64,000 nt of DNA from Agreia sp. Leaf283 (GCF_001422485.1 NZ_LMNF01000001.1:967050-1031049), one strand, 5' to 3'. Shown: positions 32,093 to 40,652, counted from the first letter of the stretch. Program-made: numbers and translations. Notes: generated from the letters alone by a model not told the origin.

Positions 32093-32961
32093 CAGCGGTG
32101 CAGCTCCGTCACGCGCTCGATCTCGGCCAGCGCATCGGCGTCGGGAGGCGTGATGGCCATGCGGGTGGTGCCCCCGTTGACTCCGAGCACGCGGTAGGCG
32201 GCCTTCATTCGGCCCATGTTGCCGGCGATGGCCGTGACCACGGTGTCGACGTCGGCCTGCGCCGCGGCGAGCTGCTCGGGGTCGCCGGATTCGGCGGCGG
32301 CGGCAAGGGCGCGGAACGGCTTGGGGAGCACCGACGAGACGCCCGAGATGACACCCTGTGCGCCGAAGTCGGCGGCAGCCGCGAGCTCGGCGTCGGCCCC
32401 GGTGTAGAGCACGAAGTCGTCGGTCACCACGGCGCGGTACTGGGCGATGACGTCGAGGGGCTCCTCGCTGACCTTGGCGCCCACGATGTGCGGCAGCCGG
32501 GCCAGCTCGGCCATGAGCTCGGCGCTCACGAAGTTGCCGCTGCGCTTGCGGTAGACGTAGATGTAGACCGACAGGCCCTCGGCCGCGGCGTCGACCGCCG
32601 TGAAGAACTCGCGCAGGGCGTCGTCGTCGGAGGGCAGGTAGTAGGGCGTCAGCACCGCGATCTCTGTGGCGCCCAGGTCTCGCGCCTGGTCGATGAGTCG
32701 CAGCACCTCGTAGAGGCTGGGAGCGCCCACGTGCACCACGACGCGCATGGCGCCGGCGAGCTCCTCGAGGCTGAGGGCCGTGAGCTGCCCGCGCTCCTCG
32801 AAGCTCAGCGAGGGGAACTCGCCGGTGGTGCCCAGCACGAACGCGCCCTCGTTGCCCGATGCTGCGACGTAGCGCAGGATCTCGCGCGAGCCGTCGAGGT
32901 CGAGGGTTCCGTCGTCGTGGAAGGCGACGGGAACGGCGGTCAGGATGTCGCGGCGTGTCAT
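32092..32961 (-). CDS. DapA-family lyase/aldolase
   Basis: A 289-residue class-I aldolase of the dihydrodipicolinate synthase superfamily. The substrate loop is LGTTGEFPSLS, the Schiff-base lysine is in IVGAKVSEEP (about residue 167) and the proton-relay tyrosine is likely in VYIYVYRKRSG. In sugar operons such proteins act as 2-keto-3-deoxy-acid aldolases or dehydratases. It overlaps the SDR start by ATGA. Its place after an isomerase and dehydrogenases fits a sugar-acid route cleaved to pyruvate plus an aldehyde. Confidence 0.88.
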   Translation of the reverse strand: MTRRDILTAVPVAFHDDGTLDLDGSREILRYVAASGNEGAFVLGTTGEFPSLSFEERGQLTALSLEELAGAMRVVVHVGAPSLYEVLRLIDQARDLGATEIAVLTPYYLPSDDDALREFFTAVDAAAEGLSVYIYVYRKRSGNFVSAELMAELARLPHIVGAKVSEEPLDVIAQYRAVVTDDFVLYTGADAELAAAADFGAQGVISGVSSVLPKPFRALAAAAESGDPEQLAAAQADVDTVVTAIAGNMGRMKAAYRVLGVNGGTTRMAITPPDADALAEIERVTELHR

Positions 32962-33770
32962 GGGATTCGCTTTCTGCTGGGTGGAGTGTCGGCCGCGGGT
33001 GCGCGAGCCGCCGCGTTGGCCGCGGAGTAGGAGGTGTTGCTGGTCGGGGTGATCACGAGCTCGTTGATGCAGACGCGCGAGGGCAGCGCCGCGAGATAGC
33101 GCACGGTCTCGCCCAGGTCGTCGGCTGTGAGCATCAGCTGCTGCTCGGCCTCGGTGGGCACGATCGGTCGGGTCTTGAGGATGTCGGTGCGCACCTCGCC
33201 GGGACACAGGTGCGTGGCCCGGATGCCGTGCTCGCGCTCCTGCACGTTCAGGGTCTCGGCGAGTACTCCGAGCGCGGTCTTGCTGGCGGAGTACGCGGCG
33301 CCCGCGGTGGGCGCGAAGCGCCAGGCAGCCCACGACGACACGAGGATCAGCAGCCCGTTCTGCGCCCGGCGCATGCCCGGCAGAACGGCGTGGACGGCCC
33401 GGACCGCGCCCGTGAGATTCACGTCGAGCACGCGGGCGAAGTCCTCGGGGTCGGTATCGCTCCAGTAGCGGGCGGTCACGTTGGTGCCGGCCGAGTACAC
33501 GAGCACCTGCACCTCGCCGTGCTCGGCTTCGATGAGCGCGAGGGCCGCCGCCGGGCTGGCCGGGCCGGCGGATGCGGAGACGTCAACGGGCAGCGCGACG
33601 ATGCGGCCCGGCCGCCCGTCGTGCGCGTCGACGACCTGCTGCAGCTCGGCCTCGCGTCGGCCGGAGACCACCACGGTGTAGCCGGCGTCAGCGAGAGCTC
33701 TGGCGGAACCCGCCCCGATGCCGCTTCCGCCACCCAGAATCCAGGCGACCGGATGCGTGCCCGCGGTCAT
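32958..33770 (-). CDS. Short-chain dehydrogenase/reductase
   Basis: A 270-residue SDR. The nucleotide motif is GGGSGIGAG (about residues 13-21) with a VSGRREAEL acceptor suggesting NADP preference, then NSAG-like VYSAGTN, the catalytic Ser region LVSSWAAWR and YSASK. A longer C-terminus ends in an Ala-rich tail. It is linked by ATGA overlaps to the DapA-type gene and to the upstream permease. A role in oxidising a sugar or sugar lactone of the operon is likely. Confidence 0.9.
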   Translation of the reverse strand: MTAGTHPVAWILGGGSGIGAGSARALADAGYTVVVSGRREAELQQVVDAHDGRPGRIVALPVDVSASAGPASPAAALALIEAEHGEVQVLVYSAGTNVTARYWSDTDPEDFARVLDVNLTGAVRAVHAVLPGMRRAQNGLLILVSSWAAWRFAPTAGAAYSASKTALGVLAETLNVQEREHGIRATHLCPGEVRTDILKTRPIVPTEAEQQLMLTADDLGETVRYLAALPSRVCINELVITPTSNTSYSAANAAARAPAADTPPSRKRIP

Positions 33771-34657
33771 CCCTTCGTCGCCCCGGCCGTGAGACCGGCG
33801 ACCACGTAGCGCTGCGCGAACAGCGCGACGAGCATCACGGGAACCGTGATGATGACCGACGCGGCCATCAGTCCGCCCCAGTCGACCGAGGCGTAGCTGG
33901 TGAAGTTCGAGATGGCCACGGGCAGGGTGCGCGTCTCCTGGTTCGAGAGCACGAGCGCGAAGAGGAAGTTGTTCCAGCTGAAGATGAAGGCGAGGATCGC
34001 GCTGGTCGCCACACCCGGAAGAGCGAGCGGCAGCACGACGCGCACGAAGGCGCCGACACGACTGGAGCCGTCGATCTGGGCGGCCTCCTCGAGCTCTTCG
34101 GGCAGGCCCTCGAAGAAGCCGGCCATGATGGCCACCACGAGTGGCATCGTCACGAAGATGTGGGTGAGGATGAGCGCCGTATAGGTTCCGACGAGCTGCA
34201 CCTGGCTGAACAGGAAGTACCAGGGGATGAGCAGGCTCACGCCCGGGATGACGCGGGCGAGCAGCACGAACGCGGTCGCGTTGCGGATGCGGTACCGGGC
34301 GATGCCGTAGGCCGCGGGGACCCCGAGTACGAGGGCGACGATCGTGGCTCCGACGCCCACGACCACGCTGTTCACGATGAACGGTGCGAAGTCCTGCGCA
34401 CCGAACACCGTGCCGAAGTTGTCGAGGGTCGGCGTGAAGTCGAAGGTGCGCGACGGCGTCACGATGTCGAGGTTCGTCTTGAACGCGGCCATGAGCATCC
34501 AGCCGAGGGGGAGCACGAAGAGGAGTACCACGACCACGATGGCGATGGTGCGCAGGGTCGGACCGAGCAGGCGCTTCTTGCGGCGGCGGGGAGCCGGTGG
34601 CGAGACGCGAGCGGTGGCGGCGGGGGAGCGCGTGGGCCGCTGGGCGGTGGCGGTCAT
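33767..34657 (-). CDS. Carbohydrate ABC transporter permease (MalG/CUT1 type)
   Basis: A 296-residue permease with six spans after an Arg/Pro-rich cytosolic leader. The EAA loop reads EELEEAAQIDGSSRVGAFVRVVLPLALPG, and the late IISTVPVMLVALFAQRYVVAGLTAGATKG ending is the MalG hallmark. ATG 34657 has GAAAGGA upstream and overlaps the MalF-type stop (ATGA). No ABC ATPase lies in the operon, so, as in many actinobacteria, a shared MsiK-like ATPase elsewhere probably powers it. Confidence 0.93.
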   Translation of the reverse strand: MTATAQRPTRSPAATARVSPPAPRRRKKRLLGPTLRTIAIVVVVLLFVLPLGWMLMAAFKTNLDIVTPSRTFDFTPTLDNFGTVFGAQDFAPFIVNSVVVGVGATIVALVLGVPAAYGIARYRIRNATAFVLLARVIPGVSLLIPWYFLFSQVQLVGTYTALILTHIFVTMPLVVAIMAGFFEGLPEELEEAAQIDGSSRVGAFVRVVLPLALPGVATSAILAFIFSWNNFLFALVLSNQETRTLPVAISNFTSYASVDWGGLMAASVIITVPVMLVALFAQRYVVAGLTAGATKG

Positions 34658-35595
34658 GCTCGGTGTCCTTTCGAGCGCAGGATGGTGAGTGCGGTGAGGA
34701 TGATGATGATGAACATGAGAAACAGCATCAGCAGGGCGGCGGCGCTGCCGTACTGCGAGTTTCCGAAGCTCTCGTTGTAGGCGAGCATGTTGAGCGTCTC
34801 GGCCTCGTTGTTCGAGCCGCCGGTGCGGCCCTTCGTGGCGTAGATGATGTCGAAGGTCTTCATCGCATCGATCGAGCGCAGGATGGCGGCGGCCGCCAGG
34901 GTGGGCATCAGCAGGGGCAGGGTGATGTGGCGGAACCGCTGCCAGGCGTTGGCGCCGTCGACGCGGGCGGCCTCGTCGGGTTCCTCGGGCAGGGTCGACA
35001 GGCCGGCGAGGAGGATGAGGATGACCATCGGGGTCCACTGCCACACGTCGATGAAGACGATGGTGTTGAGTGCCGTGTCGGTTCCCGACAGCCAGAGCTG
35101 CGCGGGCAGGCCGAGCGACTTCATCAGCACGTTGGCGAAGCCGATGGAAGGTTCGAAGATGAGCAGCCACATCATGCCCACGGCGACGGGGGTCGCGACG
35201 AGGGGCAGCAGGATGAAGACCCGCACGATGCTCTGGCCGCGGAAGGTCTTGCGCAGCAGGAGTGCGATCGCGAGGCCGAGAACGAGCTCGATCACGAGGG
35301 CCGTGATCGTGAAGTAGGCGGTGCGGCCCACGGCGGGCCAGAAGCGCTCGAAGTCGCCGAGCCACTTGCCGTAGTTCTCGAAGCCCACGAACGAGAAGGG
35401 CCGGGTCACGGAGCTGGCCGAGTCGGTGAACGAGAGGAACACCGTGTAGGCGATGGGGAAGATGATGAGCAGGGCGACGAACACGATGGCAGGGGCGGTG
35501 AACAGCCACTTGATGTGCCGGTCGGCCCACGTGGTGAGCCCGCTGCCGCGCCGCCTCTTCGGGGCGAGGTAGCTCGGGTGACTGGTCGTTGTCAT
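34654..35595 (-). CDS. Carbohydrate ABC transporter permease (MalF/CUT1 type)
   Basis: A 313-residue inner-membrane protein with six predicted spans: an N-terminal cytosolic part (LAPKRRRGSGLTTWADRHIKW), a first span LFTAPAIVFVALLIIFPIAYTVFLSF, and the coupling loop LPEEPDEAARVDGANAWQRFRHITLPLL. It pairs with the MalG-type permease to form the channel for the sugar bound by the next protein. It is read between the binding-protein gene (81 bp gap) and the second permease (ATGA). Confidence 0.93.
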   Translation of the reverse strand: MTTTSHPSYLAPKRRRGSGLTTWADRHIKWLFTAPAIVFVALLIIFPIAYTVFLSFTDSASSVTRPFSFVGFENYGKWLGDFERFWPAVGRTAYFTITALVIELVLGLAIALLLRKTFRGQSIVRVFILLPLVATPVAVGMMWLLIFEPSIGFANVLMKSLGLPAQLWLSGTDTALNTIVFIDVWQWTPMVILILLAGLSTLPEEPDEAARVDGANAWQRFRHITLPLLMPTLAAAAILRSIDAMKTFDIIYATKGRTGGSNNEAETLNMLAYNESFGNSQYGSAAALLMLFLMFIIIILTALTILRSKGHRA

Positions 35596-35676
35596 GATCT
35601 GCCTTCGATGTCGTGAGGGTGTTGTTCGGGGGTGTGCCGGGAGGGCGCTGGGTGAGCGCCCGCCCGGCACGAGGCG

Positions 35677-36978
35677 TTACTTCTCGCCGTCGAGGAGGTC
35701 TTGGAAGTCGGTGTTCGCCTTGTCGGCGGCCGAATCGACGTCCCCTCCCTCGATGGCGCTGATGGCCGGTGCGCCCACGATCTCTCGGGCCTGGGCCACC
35801 TTCTCGAGCTGGGGGCGGTCGTGCCCGACCGTGCCCTCGCTGTTGCGCACGATCTCGACGAGACCGGCGGGGAAGGATGCGGTCGCCGCGTCGTCGGCCC
35901 ACGAGGAGTCGCGGGCGCTCGGCACGGTGTCATCGGCGAGCAGCGTCTTGCTGTTCTCCTCGTTGGTGACCCACTTGATGAACTCCCAGGCGGCGTCCTT
36001 CTTCTTCGAGTACTCGTTGATGCCCACGGTCTGCGGCACGATGCTGTACGGATGCGATCCGGCAGGTCCCTCGGGGAAGGCACCGTATGCGACGGTGTCG
36101 ACGACGGCGCTGCTGGCCGGATCGAGGAAGGTGTACGCCTGGCTGTCGGCGTCGAGGTAGAACGCGGCGTTGCCCTGCGCGAATATCGCGGAGGCCTCGG
36201 GCCAGCCCATGTTCGTCGCTCCGGGAGGGCCGTAGTCCTTCAGCAGCTTGCCGTAGAAGGCGTAGGCGTCTTTGGCCTCGGGGGTGTCGACCGTGGCGTT
36301 GCCGTCTTCGTCTTGGAAGTCGCCGCCGTAGCTGTAGAGGAAGGAGGAGAACTGGGTGACGAGGGGCACCTTGGCGCCGCGCATCGCGATGCCGTAGAAG
36401 CCGTTGGTGGGGTCGTTAAGTTTCGCGGCCGCGGCGTCGAGCTCGTCGAGCGTCGTGGGAACGGGGATGCCCGCCGCCTCGAGCAGATCGGCGCGGTAGT
36501 ACATGATGTGGCGCTCGGTCATGACGGGAACGCCGTAGACGACGCCGTCGAGGGTCACGGCGTCTCGCGACGACTCCTGGAAGTCGTCCCAGTTCCAGTC
36601 GGCGTCGCTCTCGACGTAGTCGGTCATGTCGGCGAGCCAGCCGTTGCGGCTGAACTCGCGCATGATGTCCTGCACCTGGTAGCCGTAGATGTCGAAGTCG
36701 CTCGACTGGGCGTTGAGCTTCACCTTGAGGGTGTCGTTCAGCTGCTCGTTGCCGTAGAACTCGAGGTTGACCTTAACCCCGGTCTCGTCTTCGTATTCGG
36801 TCGCGAGGTCTTTCAGTCCCTCGGTCCAGGGGCTGTTCGCCGCGATGAGGGTGAGGTCGGTGACCTTCTCCGAGGAGCCGCCGCCGCCCGCGCAGGCCAT
36901 CAGGCCTGCCGCGAGGGCGAGCGCGAGGGGTGCCGCGAGGGCTGCCCGTCGGTTTCGTCGTGATCGAGTGATCATCAT
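35677..36978 (-). CDS. Sugar ABC transporter substrate-binding lipoprotein (CUT1 type)
   Basis: A 433-residue extracytoplasmic lipoprotein. The signal ends in the lipobox LMAC (about residue 29) followed by GGGGSSEK. Conserved CUT1 segments include LTLIAANSPWTEGL, VPVMTERHIMYYRADLLEAAGIPVP, WPEASAIFAQGNAAFYLDA and PQTVGINEYSKKKDAAWEF. It captures a sugar for the permeases downstream. Of two adjacent ATG codons, 36975 is better spaced from GGAAAGGA. It follows the hydroxyacid dehydrogenase by 68 bp. Confidence 0.93.
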   Translation of the reverse strand: MMITRSRRNRRAALAAPLALALAAGLMACAGGGGSSEKVTDLTLIAANSPWTEGLKDLATEYEDETGVKVNLEFYGNEQLNDTLKVKLNAQSSDFDIYGYQVQDIMREFSRNGWLADMTDYVESDADWNWDDFQESSRDAVTLDGVVYGVPVMTERHIMYYRADLLEAAGIPVPTTLDELDAAAAKLNDPTNGFYGIAMRGAKVPLVTQFSSFLYSYGGDFQDEDGNATVDTPEAKDAYAFYGKLLKDYGPPGATNMGWPEASAIFAQGNAAFYLDADSQAYTFLDPASSAVVDTVAYGAFPEGPAGSHPYSIVPQTVGINEYSKKKDAAWEFIKWVTNEENSKTLLADDTVPSARDSSWADDAATASFPAGLVEIVRNSEGTVGHDRPQLEKVAQAREIVGAPAISAIEGGDVDSAADKANTDFQDLLDGEK

Positions 36979-37046
36979 TGATCCTTTCCGTTGTTCTCTG
37001 GGTGAGTGTGCGTGGAGTGTTCTGGTGCGGGAATGCGGGGTGAGAA

Positions 37047-38027
37047 TCAGTTGGCCAGTGCCTGCGGGCGTCGACCGGAGAAGACGTCAACGATGGCCTG
37101 GGCCGTCGAGAGTCCGATGCGGTGGTAGGCCTCGAGGCTGTCTGCGGCGGCGTGCGTGGTCGCGATCACGTTCGGGAACGCGAGCAGCGGGTTGTCGGAT
37201 GCGACGGGCTCGACCTCGAACACGTCGAGCCCGGCACCGGCGATGTGGCCGGATTCGAGTGCGTCGGTGAGGGCCGACTCGTCGACGAGGCCGCCGCGGC
37301 TGGTGTTCAGCAGCACGGTGCCCGGCCGCATCGATGCCAGCAGTCCGGCGTCGACCAGGTGATGGGTGGACTCGACGTGGGGAGCGTGCACGCTCACGAC
37401 GTCGACGTTCGAGACCGCGTCTTCGAGCGAGACCAGGCGCACGCCGAGTCGATCAGCCTCGTCGGTGTCGCCGAACGGGTCGTAGGCCACGATGTCGACG
37501 TCGAACCCCGCCAGTCGACGGGCGAGCAGCCTCGAGACGGCGCCGAAGCCGATCAGGCCGATCGACTTGCCCGAGATCTCGGCACCCACGAAGCGATCCC
37601 ACATTCCCGTGCGGATTCCCGAGTTCATGGCGGGGATCTGGCGGTAGACGGAGAGCAGCAGGCCCAGTGCCAGCTCGGCCACGGCCGCTGCGTTGCCGCC
37701 CGGGGCGTTCACGACGTCGACGCCGCGGGAGCGCGCCGCGGCGAGGTCGATGTTGTCGAGGCCGACGCCGAGGCGGGAGATGATGCGGAGTTCGGGCGCC
37801 AGGGCCAGCGCGTCACGGTCGAAGACCTCGACGCCGCAGACGGATGCCGCGGCCGTCGGGAGCAGCGCGGCCAGGTCGTCGGCCGTCCAGGGTACGGACC
37901 GTTCGTTCTCGACGAGGGTGAAACCGTTCTCGATCAGCAGCTCGCGGCCGGCGGCGCAGAGCTCTGCGTAACGCACGGGGCCGACGATCACGGTTCGACC
38001 GGATCCGATCGAGGAGGGAGACGCCAT
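37047..38027 (-). CDS. D-isomer-specific 2-hydroxyacid dehydrogenase
   Basis: A 326-residue NAD-dependent dehydrogenase with the catalytic fold split around the cofactor domain. The dinucleotide site is GLIGFGAVSRLLARRL, where the third glycine of GxGxxG is Ser. Catalytic residues are Arg in LNTSRGGLVDE, Glu in DVFEVEP and His in ATTHAAAD. The domain resembles phosphoglycerate/glyoxylate reductase types. It leads the 38027-30428 operon; operator palindromes of TGTTAACA type lie 80-145 bp upstream. It may reduce or oxidise a hydroxyacid made by the sugar route. Confidence 0.9.
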   Translation of the reverse strand: MASPSSIGSGRTVIVGPVRYAELCAAGRELLIENGFTLVENERSVPWTADDLAALLPTAAASVCGVEVFDRDALALAPELRIISRLGVGLDNIDLAAARSRGVDVVNAPGGNAAAVAELALGLLLSVYRQIPAMNSGIRTGMWDRFVGAEISGKSIGLIGFGAVSRLLARRLAGFDVDIVAYDPFGDTDEADRLGVRLVSLEDAVSNVDVVSVHAPHVESTHHLVDAGLLASMRPGTVLLNTSRGGLVDESALTDALESGHIAGAGLDVFEVEPVASDNPLLAFPNVIATTHAAADSLEAYHRIGLSTAQAIVDVFSGRRPQALAN

Positions 38028-38104
38028 GAGGAGGGTCGCTTTCTATGGCCCAGGCAGCGTTCCGGAGAACCGCGTTGCTCGTCGCCATTGATCGAGGAAC
38101 TGTA

Positions 38105-38173
38105 ACTTGTTAACAGTCAACGTATGAGATGCACTATCGGCCCGTCAAGCTTTTTTGGCAACTGTTAACAGTT
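38105..38173. promoter_or_regulatory. Two TGTTAACA palindromes, probable GntR operator pair
   Basis: TGTTAACA at 38108-38115 and AACTGTTAACAGTT (perfect 14-bp palindrome) at 38160-38173 have centres 55 bp apart. They lie between the GntR gene (38201) and the sugar operon start (38027). Related TTGACAG half-sites occur before the GntR gene itself. Confidence 0.6.
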
Positions 38174-38200
38174 TTTGTGGAAGTTGGTTCGGGATCGGTG

Positions 38201-38881
38201 TCACACCGCGTCGGTCGACGAGTCGGCCGACCACTGGATGGCGTCTCTCACACGACCCTTGGCCCGCATCAGGTGGTCGTGCAGTCGCTCGACCGCGGCA
38301 TCCGGATCGCCGGCCCGCACGACGTCGAGGAATCCCTGATGGTCGATGACCGCGGCATCCATGTCTGCGGTGTTGCTCATGTCGAGCAGAACCTCGAAGG
38401 TGCGCTGGTAGGGGCGCCAGGCTTCCGCCAGTCGGCGGTGCTCGGAGAGGCGGTAGAAGCTGGTGTGGAACTCCATGTCGGCGAGGTCGAACGCCTCGGG
38501 GTCGCCGCTCTTCGCGGCCGCAGCCATCGCGTCGACGAGCTGCTGCACCTCGTCCCAGCCCTCGGTGCTCGTTCGCTCGATGGCCAGTCGCAGGGCCATC
38601 GACTCGAGGCTCTCGCGCAGGGAGTAGAGCTCTTCGATGTCGCGCTGGCCCCGGAAGCTCACGTAGAGCCGCTTGCGCCGGTTGTCGACCAGGCCTTCGC
38701 TCTCGAGCTGGCGCAGCGCGTCGCGCACGGGCCCGCGGCTCACGTCAAAGCGGGTGGCCAGGCTGTCCTCCGACAGGTGGGTGCCGTCGGCGATCGAGCC
38801 CGAGATGATGTCGACCCGCAGCTTGTGCGAGATCTGTTCTCCCATGGCGAGGGGGCGCGGAGAATGTGCGGTGAAGACCAT
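38201..38881 (-). CDS. GntR-family regulator, FCD subgroup, of the sugar operon
   Basis: A 226-residue regulator: winged helix (about 10-75, with FDVSRGPVRDALRQLESEGLV) and an FCD ligand domain (LYSLRESLESMALRLAIER, SFYRLSEHRRLAEAWRPY). ATG 38881 is chosen for GAAAGG just upstream; the frame extends further but has no ribosome site and runs through repeats. It is transcribed towards the sugar operon and lies just upstream of it, separated by the operator pair. Such proteins commonly respond to a hexuronate, gluconate or deoxy-sugar acid. Confidence 0.9.
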   Translation of the reverse strand: MVFTAHSPRPLAMGEQISHKLRVDIISGSIADGTHLSEDSLATRFDVSRGPVRDALRQLESEGLVDNRRKRLYVSFRGQRDIEELYSLRESLESMALRLAIERTSTEGWDEVQQLVDAMAAAAKSGDPEAFDLADMEFHTSFYRLSEHRRLAEAWRPYQRTFEVLLDMSNTADMDAAVIDHQGFLDVVRAGDPDAAVERLHDHLMRAKGRVRDAIQWSADSSTDAV

Positions 38882-38892
38882 GAGCGCCTTTC

Positions 38893-38907
38893 GTTGACAG
38901 TTGACAG
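38893..38907. promoter_or_regulatory. Direct half-sites GTTGACAG-TTGACAG upstream of the GntR gene
   Basis: Two tandem copies of TTGACAG lie 12-26 bp before ATG 38881. They match the half-site TGTCAA/TTGACA also seen next to the operator at 38108, which suggests autoregulation. Confidence 0.4.
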
Positions 38908-38931
38908 TATGGTACCTGCCCGCCGCCGACA

Positions 38932-39011
38932 CGCCCTTCGACAAGCTCAGGGAACGGGCCCTGCACCCTCCCGCGCTGGTCGAGTAGGCCGCCTGCGGCC
39001 GTATCGAGGCC
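38932..39011. repeat. F-family then R-family repeat
   Basis: CGCCCTTCGACAAGCTCAGG at 38932 onward (to 38957) is followed by CGCTGGTCGAGTAGGCCGCC (38973-39011, reaching CGTATCGAGGCC), the opposite-orientation R element. Confidence 0.75.
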
Positions 39012-39018
39012 ACAGCCT

Positions 39019-39082
39019 CACTGAGGTGCGGAGAGTGGCCGCGTCATCCGTCGTCGAAGCGGCCACTTTCCGCACCTCAGTG
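39019..39082. repeat. Nested palindrome N7
   Basis: Outer arms CACTGAGGTGCGGA (39019-39032)/TCCGCACCTCAGTG (39069-39082) and inner arms AGTGGCCGC (39034-39042)/GCGGCCACT (39059-39067), with one unpaired base between. This is the cleanest example of the nested geometry. Confidence 0.8.
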
Positions 39083-39108
39083 CGTCACGCGATCGGCGTG
39101 GAACGGGC

Positions 39109-39135
39109 TCCCTTGGACAGGCTCAGGGAACGGGG
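39109..39135. repeat. F-family repeat overlapping the esterase 3' end
   Basis: CCCTTGGACAGGCTCAGGGA element; the complementary CGTTCCCTGA includes the TGA stop of the gene that ends at 39123. Confidence 0.75.
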
Positions 39136-40073
39136 CGCAGGGCGGCTCCGGCGAAGGCGATCGCCGCCGACTTCGACGGCATGTCGGGAAAATTGAGGAA
39201 CAGGTGCGGCACTCCCGGCTGCTGCAGCAGGCGAACTTCGACGCCCTGCTCCTCGAGAAGACGCGCGTACTCCACGCCCTCGTCGCAGAGCGGATCCGCC
39301 TCGGCCACCACGATCGTGGCCGGCGCGAGCCCCCGCAGGTTCTCGTTGCGCAGCGGGCTCGCGTCGGGGTGCGACCGCAACTCTGCGGAGGGCAGGTACA
39401 GCTGCCAGTACCAGATCATGTCGTCGCGGGTCAGCGGCAGACCGGCGGCGTTCTCGAGGTACGACGGGCGGTCGACGTCGTGGTCGAGAACCGGGCAGAG
39501 CAGCAGCTGATGCGCGATCGCCGGCAGCACCCCGTCACGACTCTGCTGCGCGATCACGGCGGCCAGGTTTCCGCCGGCGCTGTGGCCCGCGACGGCCAGC
39601 GGGCCCTCGTTGAGTCGGCCGTCGGCGCCGGCCGCCATCCAGCGGAGGGCGTCGGCCGAGTCGTCGATCGCGGCCGGAAAAGGATGCTCGGGCGCCAGTC
39701 GGTAGTCGAGGCTGAGCAGGGTGACCCCGGATGCGACGGCCAGGTCGCGACAGAGCGCATCGTTCATCTCGAGGTCGCCGTTCATCCAGCCGCCGCCGTG
39801 CAGGAAGAGCACGGAGCCCGACGATCCCTCGGCGGGAACATAGAGGCGGCCTGCCCTTTTGCCCTCCCTCGTCGGAACGGAGACGTCGACCGTTCTGATG
39901 CCGGCCGCGTCGGGGGCGCGAGTCTTGCGCGTGCGCTGGCGAAGAGCATCCACGCCAGCGAGGGGGCCGGGAAGCTGACCCGCGCCCTGCTGCAGCATCC
40001 GCGCGACGTGCCGGGCGGCATCCGGATCGGTGAGACGGGGGTCGAGCTGCAGCTCGGCCGGGGCCTCCGTCAC
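39123..40073 (-). CDS. Alpha/beta hydrolase, hormone-sensitive-lipase group
   Basis: A 316-residue esterase. The oxyanion motif is LFLHGGGWMNGD, the nucleophile elbow GHSAGGN, the acid in VVAEADPLCDEG and the base in GVPHLFLNF. After the start there is a helical cap of about 40 residues typical of this group. GTG 40073 overlaps the upstream gene's TGA (GTGA), so it is translationally coupled to the ureidoglycolate-lyase-like gene. Its last residues (RPVP-stop) lie in an F-family repeat. It probably hydrolyses a short ester or lactone of the same route. Confidence 0.88.
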   Translation of the reverse strand: MTEAPAELQLDPRLTDPDAARHVARMLQQGAGQLPGPLAGVDALRQRTRKTRAPDAAGIRTVDVSVPTREGKRAGRLYVPAEGSSGSVLFLHGGGWMNGDLEMNDALCRDLAVASGVTLLSLDYRLAPEHPFPAAIDDSADALRWMAAGADGRLNEGPLAVAGHSAGGNLAAVIAQQSRDGVLPAIAHQLLLCPVLDHDVDRPSYLENAAGLPLTRDDMIWYWQLYLPSAELRSHPDASPLRNENLRGLAPATIVVAEADPLCDEGVEYARLLEEQGVEVRLLQQPGVPHLFLNFPDMPSKSAAIAFAGAALRPVP

Positions 40074-40579
40074 AGCGCCAGGGTCATGGTGATGCCGTGC
40101 GTGGCGCCGATCTCGAAGTTCTGGTGATCGACCACGTTCGTGTCGGCCAGCTCGAGGTTGAAGAACGACTGCTCCGCGCCCTTCGGCAGCAGGGGGCCGG
40201 CGTGCCAGGCGGCGCGGTGCAGGGCGATCGCGACGTCGCCGGGAATGCGGAACGCCGTGATGTCGTCGAGGTTCGGGGCGGCATCCGGGTTCTCGGGGTC
40301 GAGCGGGGGAGCGACGGCGATCGCCCACTCGTGTCCGCCGACGGATGCGAGCAGCTGCGACACCTGGCGGTGCCGCGTGATGCGGGTGAACGAGGTGCCC
40401 CGACCCACGAGCTTCATGGCGTAGAAGCGGGGTGTTCCGGCGCTGAAGTCGAGCTTGGCGTCGAGCTCGCCGAAGGGAGTGCCGTCCTCCATTGGCTCGA
40501 TCAGGGTGCCGAACGGGGCGAAGTTCTCGGCCGTGATGTCGTGCACCTCGAGGATGCGCTCGGTGAGTTGAGTGGTCAT
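40070..40579 (-). CDS. Ureidoglycolate lyase-family protein (AllA-like)
   Basis: A 169-residue cupin-like protein of the ureidoglycolate lyase family (PF04115). Matching blocks are ENFAPFGTLIEP, ITRHRQVSQLLASVGGHEWAIAVAPP and the WHAGPLLPKG metal/substrate-site region. In purine and allantoin breakdown the enzyme splits ureidoglycolate to glyoxylate and urea. No other allantoin gene is in this window, and the neighbours are a flavoprotein monooxygenase and an esterase, so a different ureido or carbamoyl substrate is possible. It starts at ATG 40579, 73 bp beyond the monooxygenase stop. Confidence 0.8.
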   Translation of the reverse strand: MTTQLTERILEVHDITAENFAPFGTLIEPMEDGTPFGELDAKLDFSAGTPRFYAMKLVGRGTSFTRITRHRQVSQLLASVGGHEWAIAVAPPLDPENPDAAPNLDDITAFRIPGDVAIALHRAAWHAGPLLPKGAEQSFFNLELADTNVVDHQNFEIGATHGITMTLAL

Positions 40580-40652
40580 GGGTTGTCCTTTCGTGGGGCG
40601 GTGGGGTCGGTCGGGGTGGAGAGGGCGGTCGGGTTCGTCGCGTTCGTCGCGT

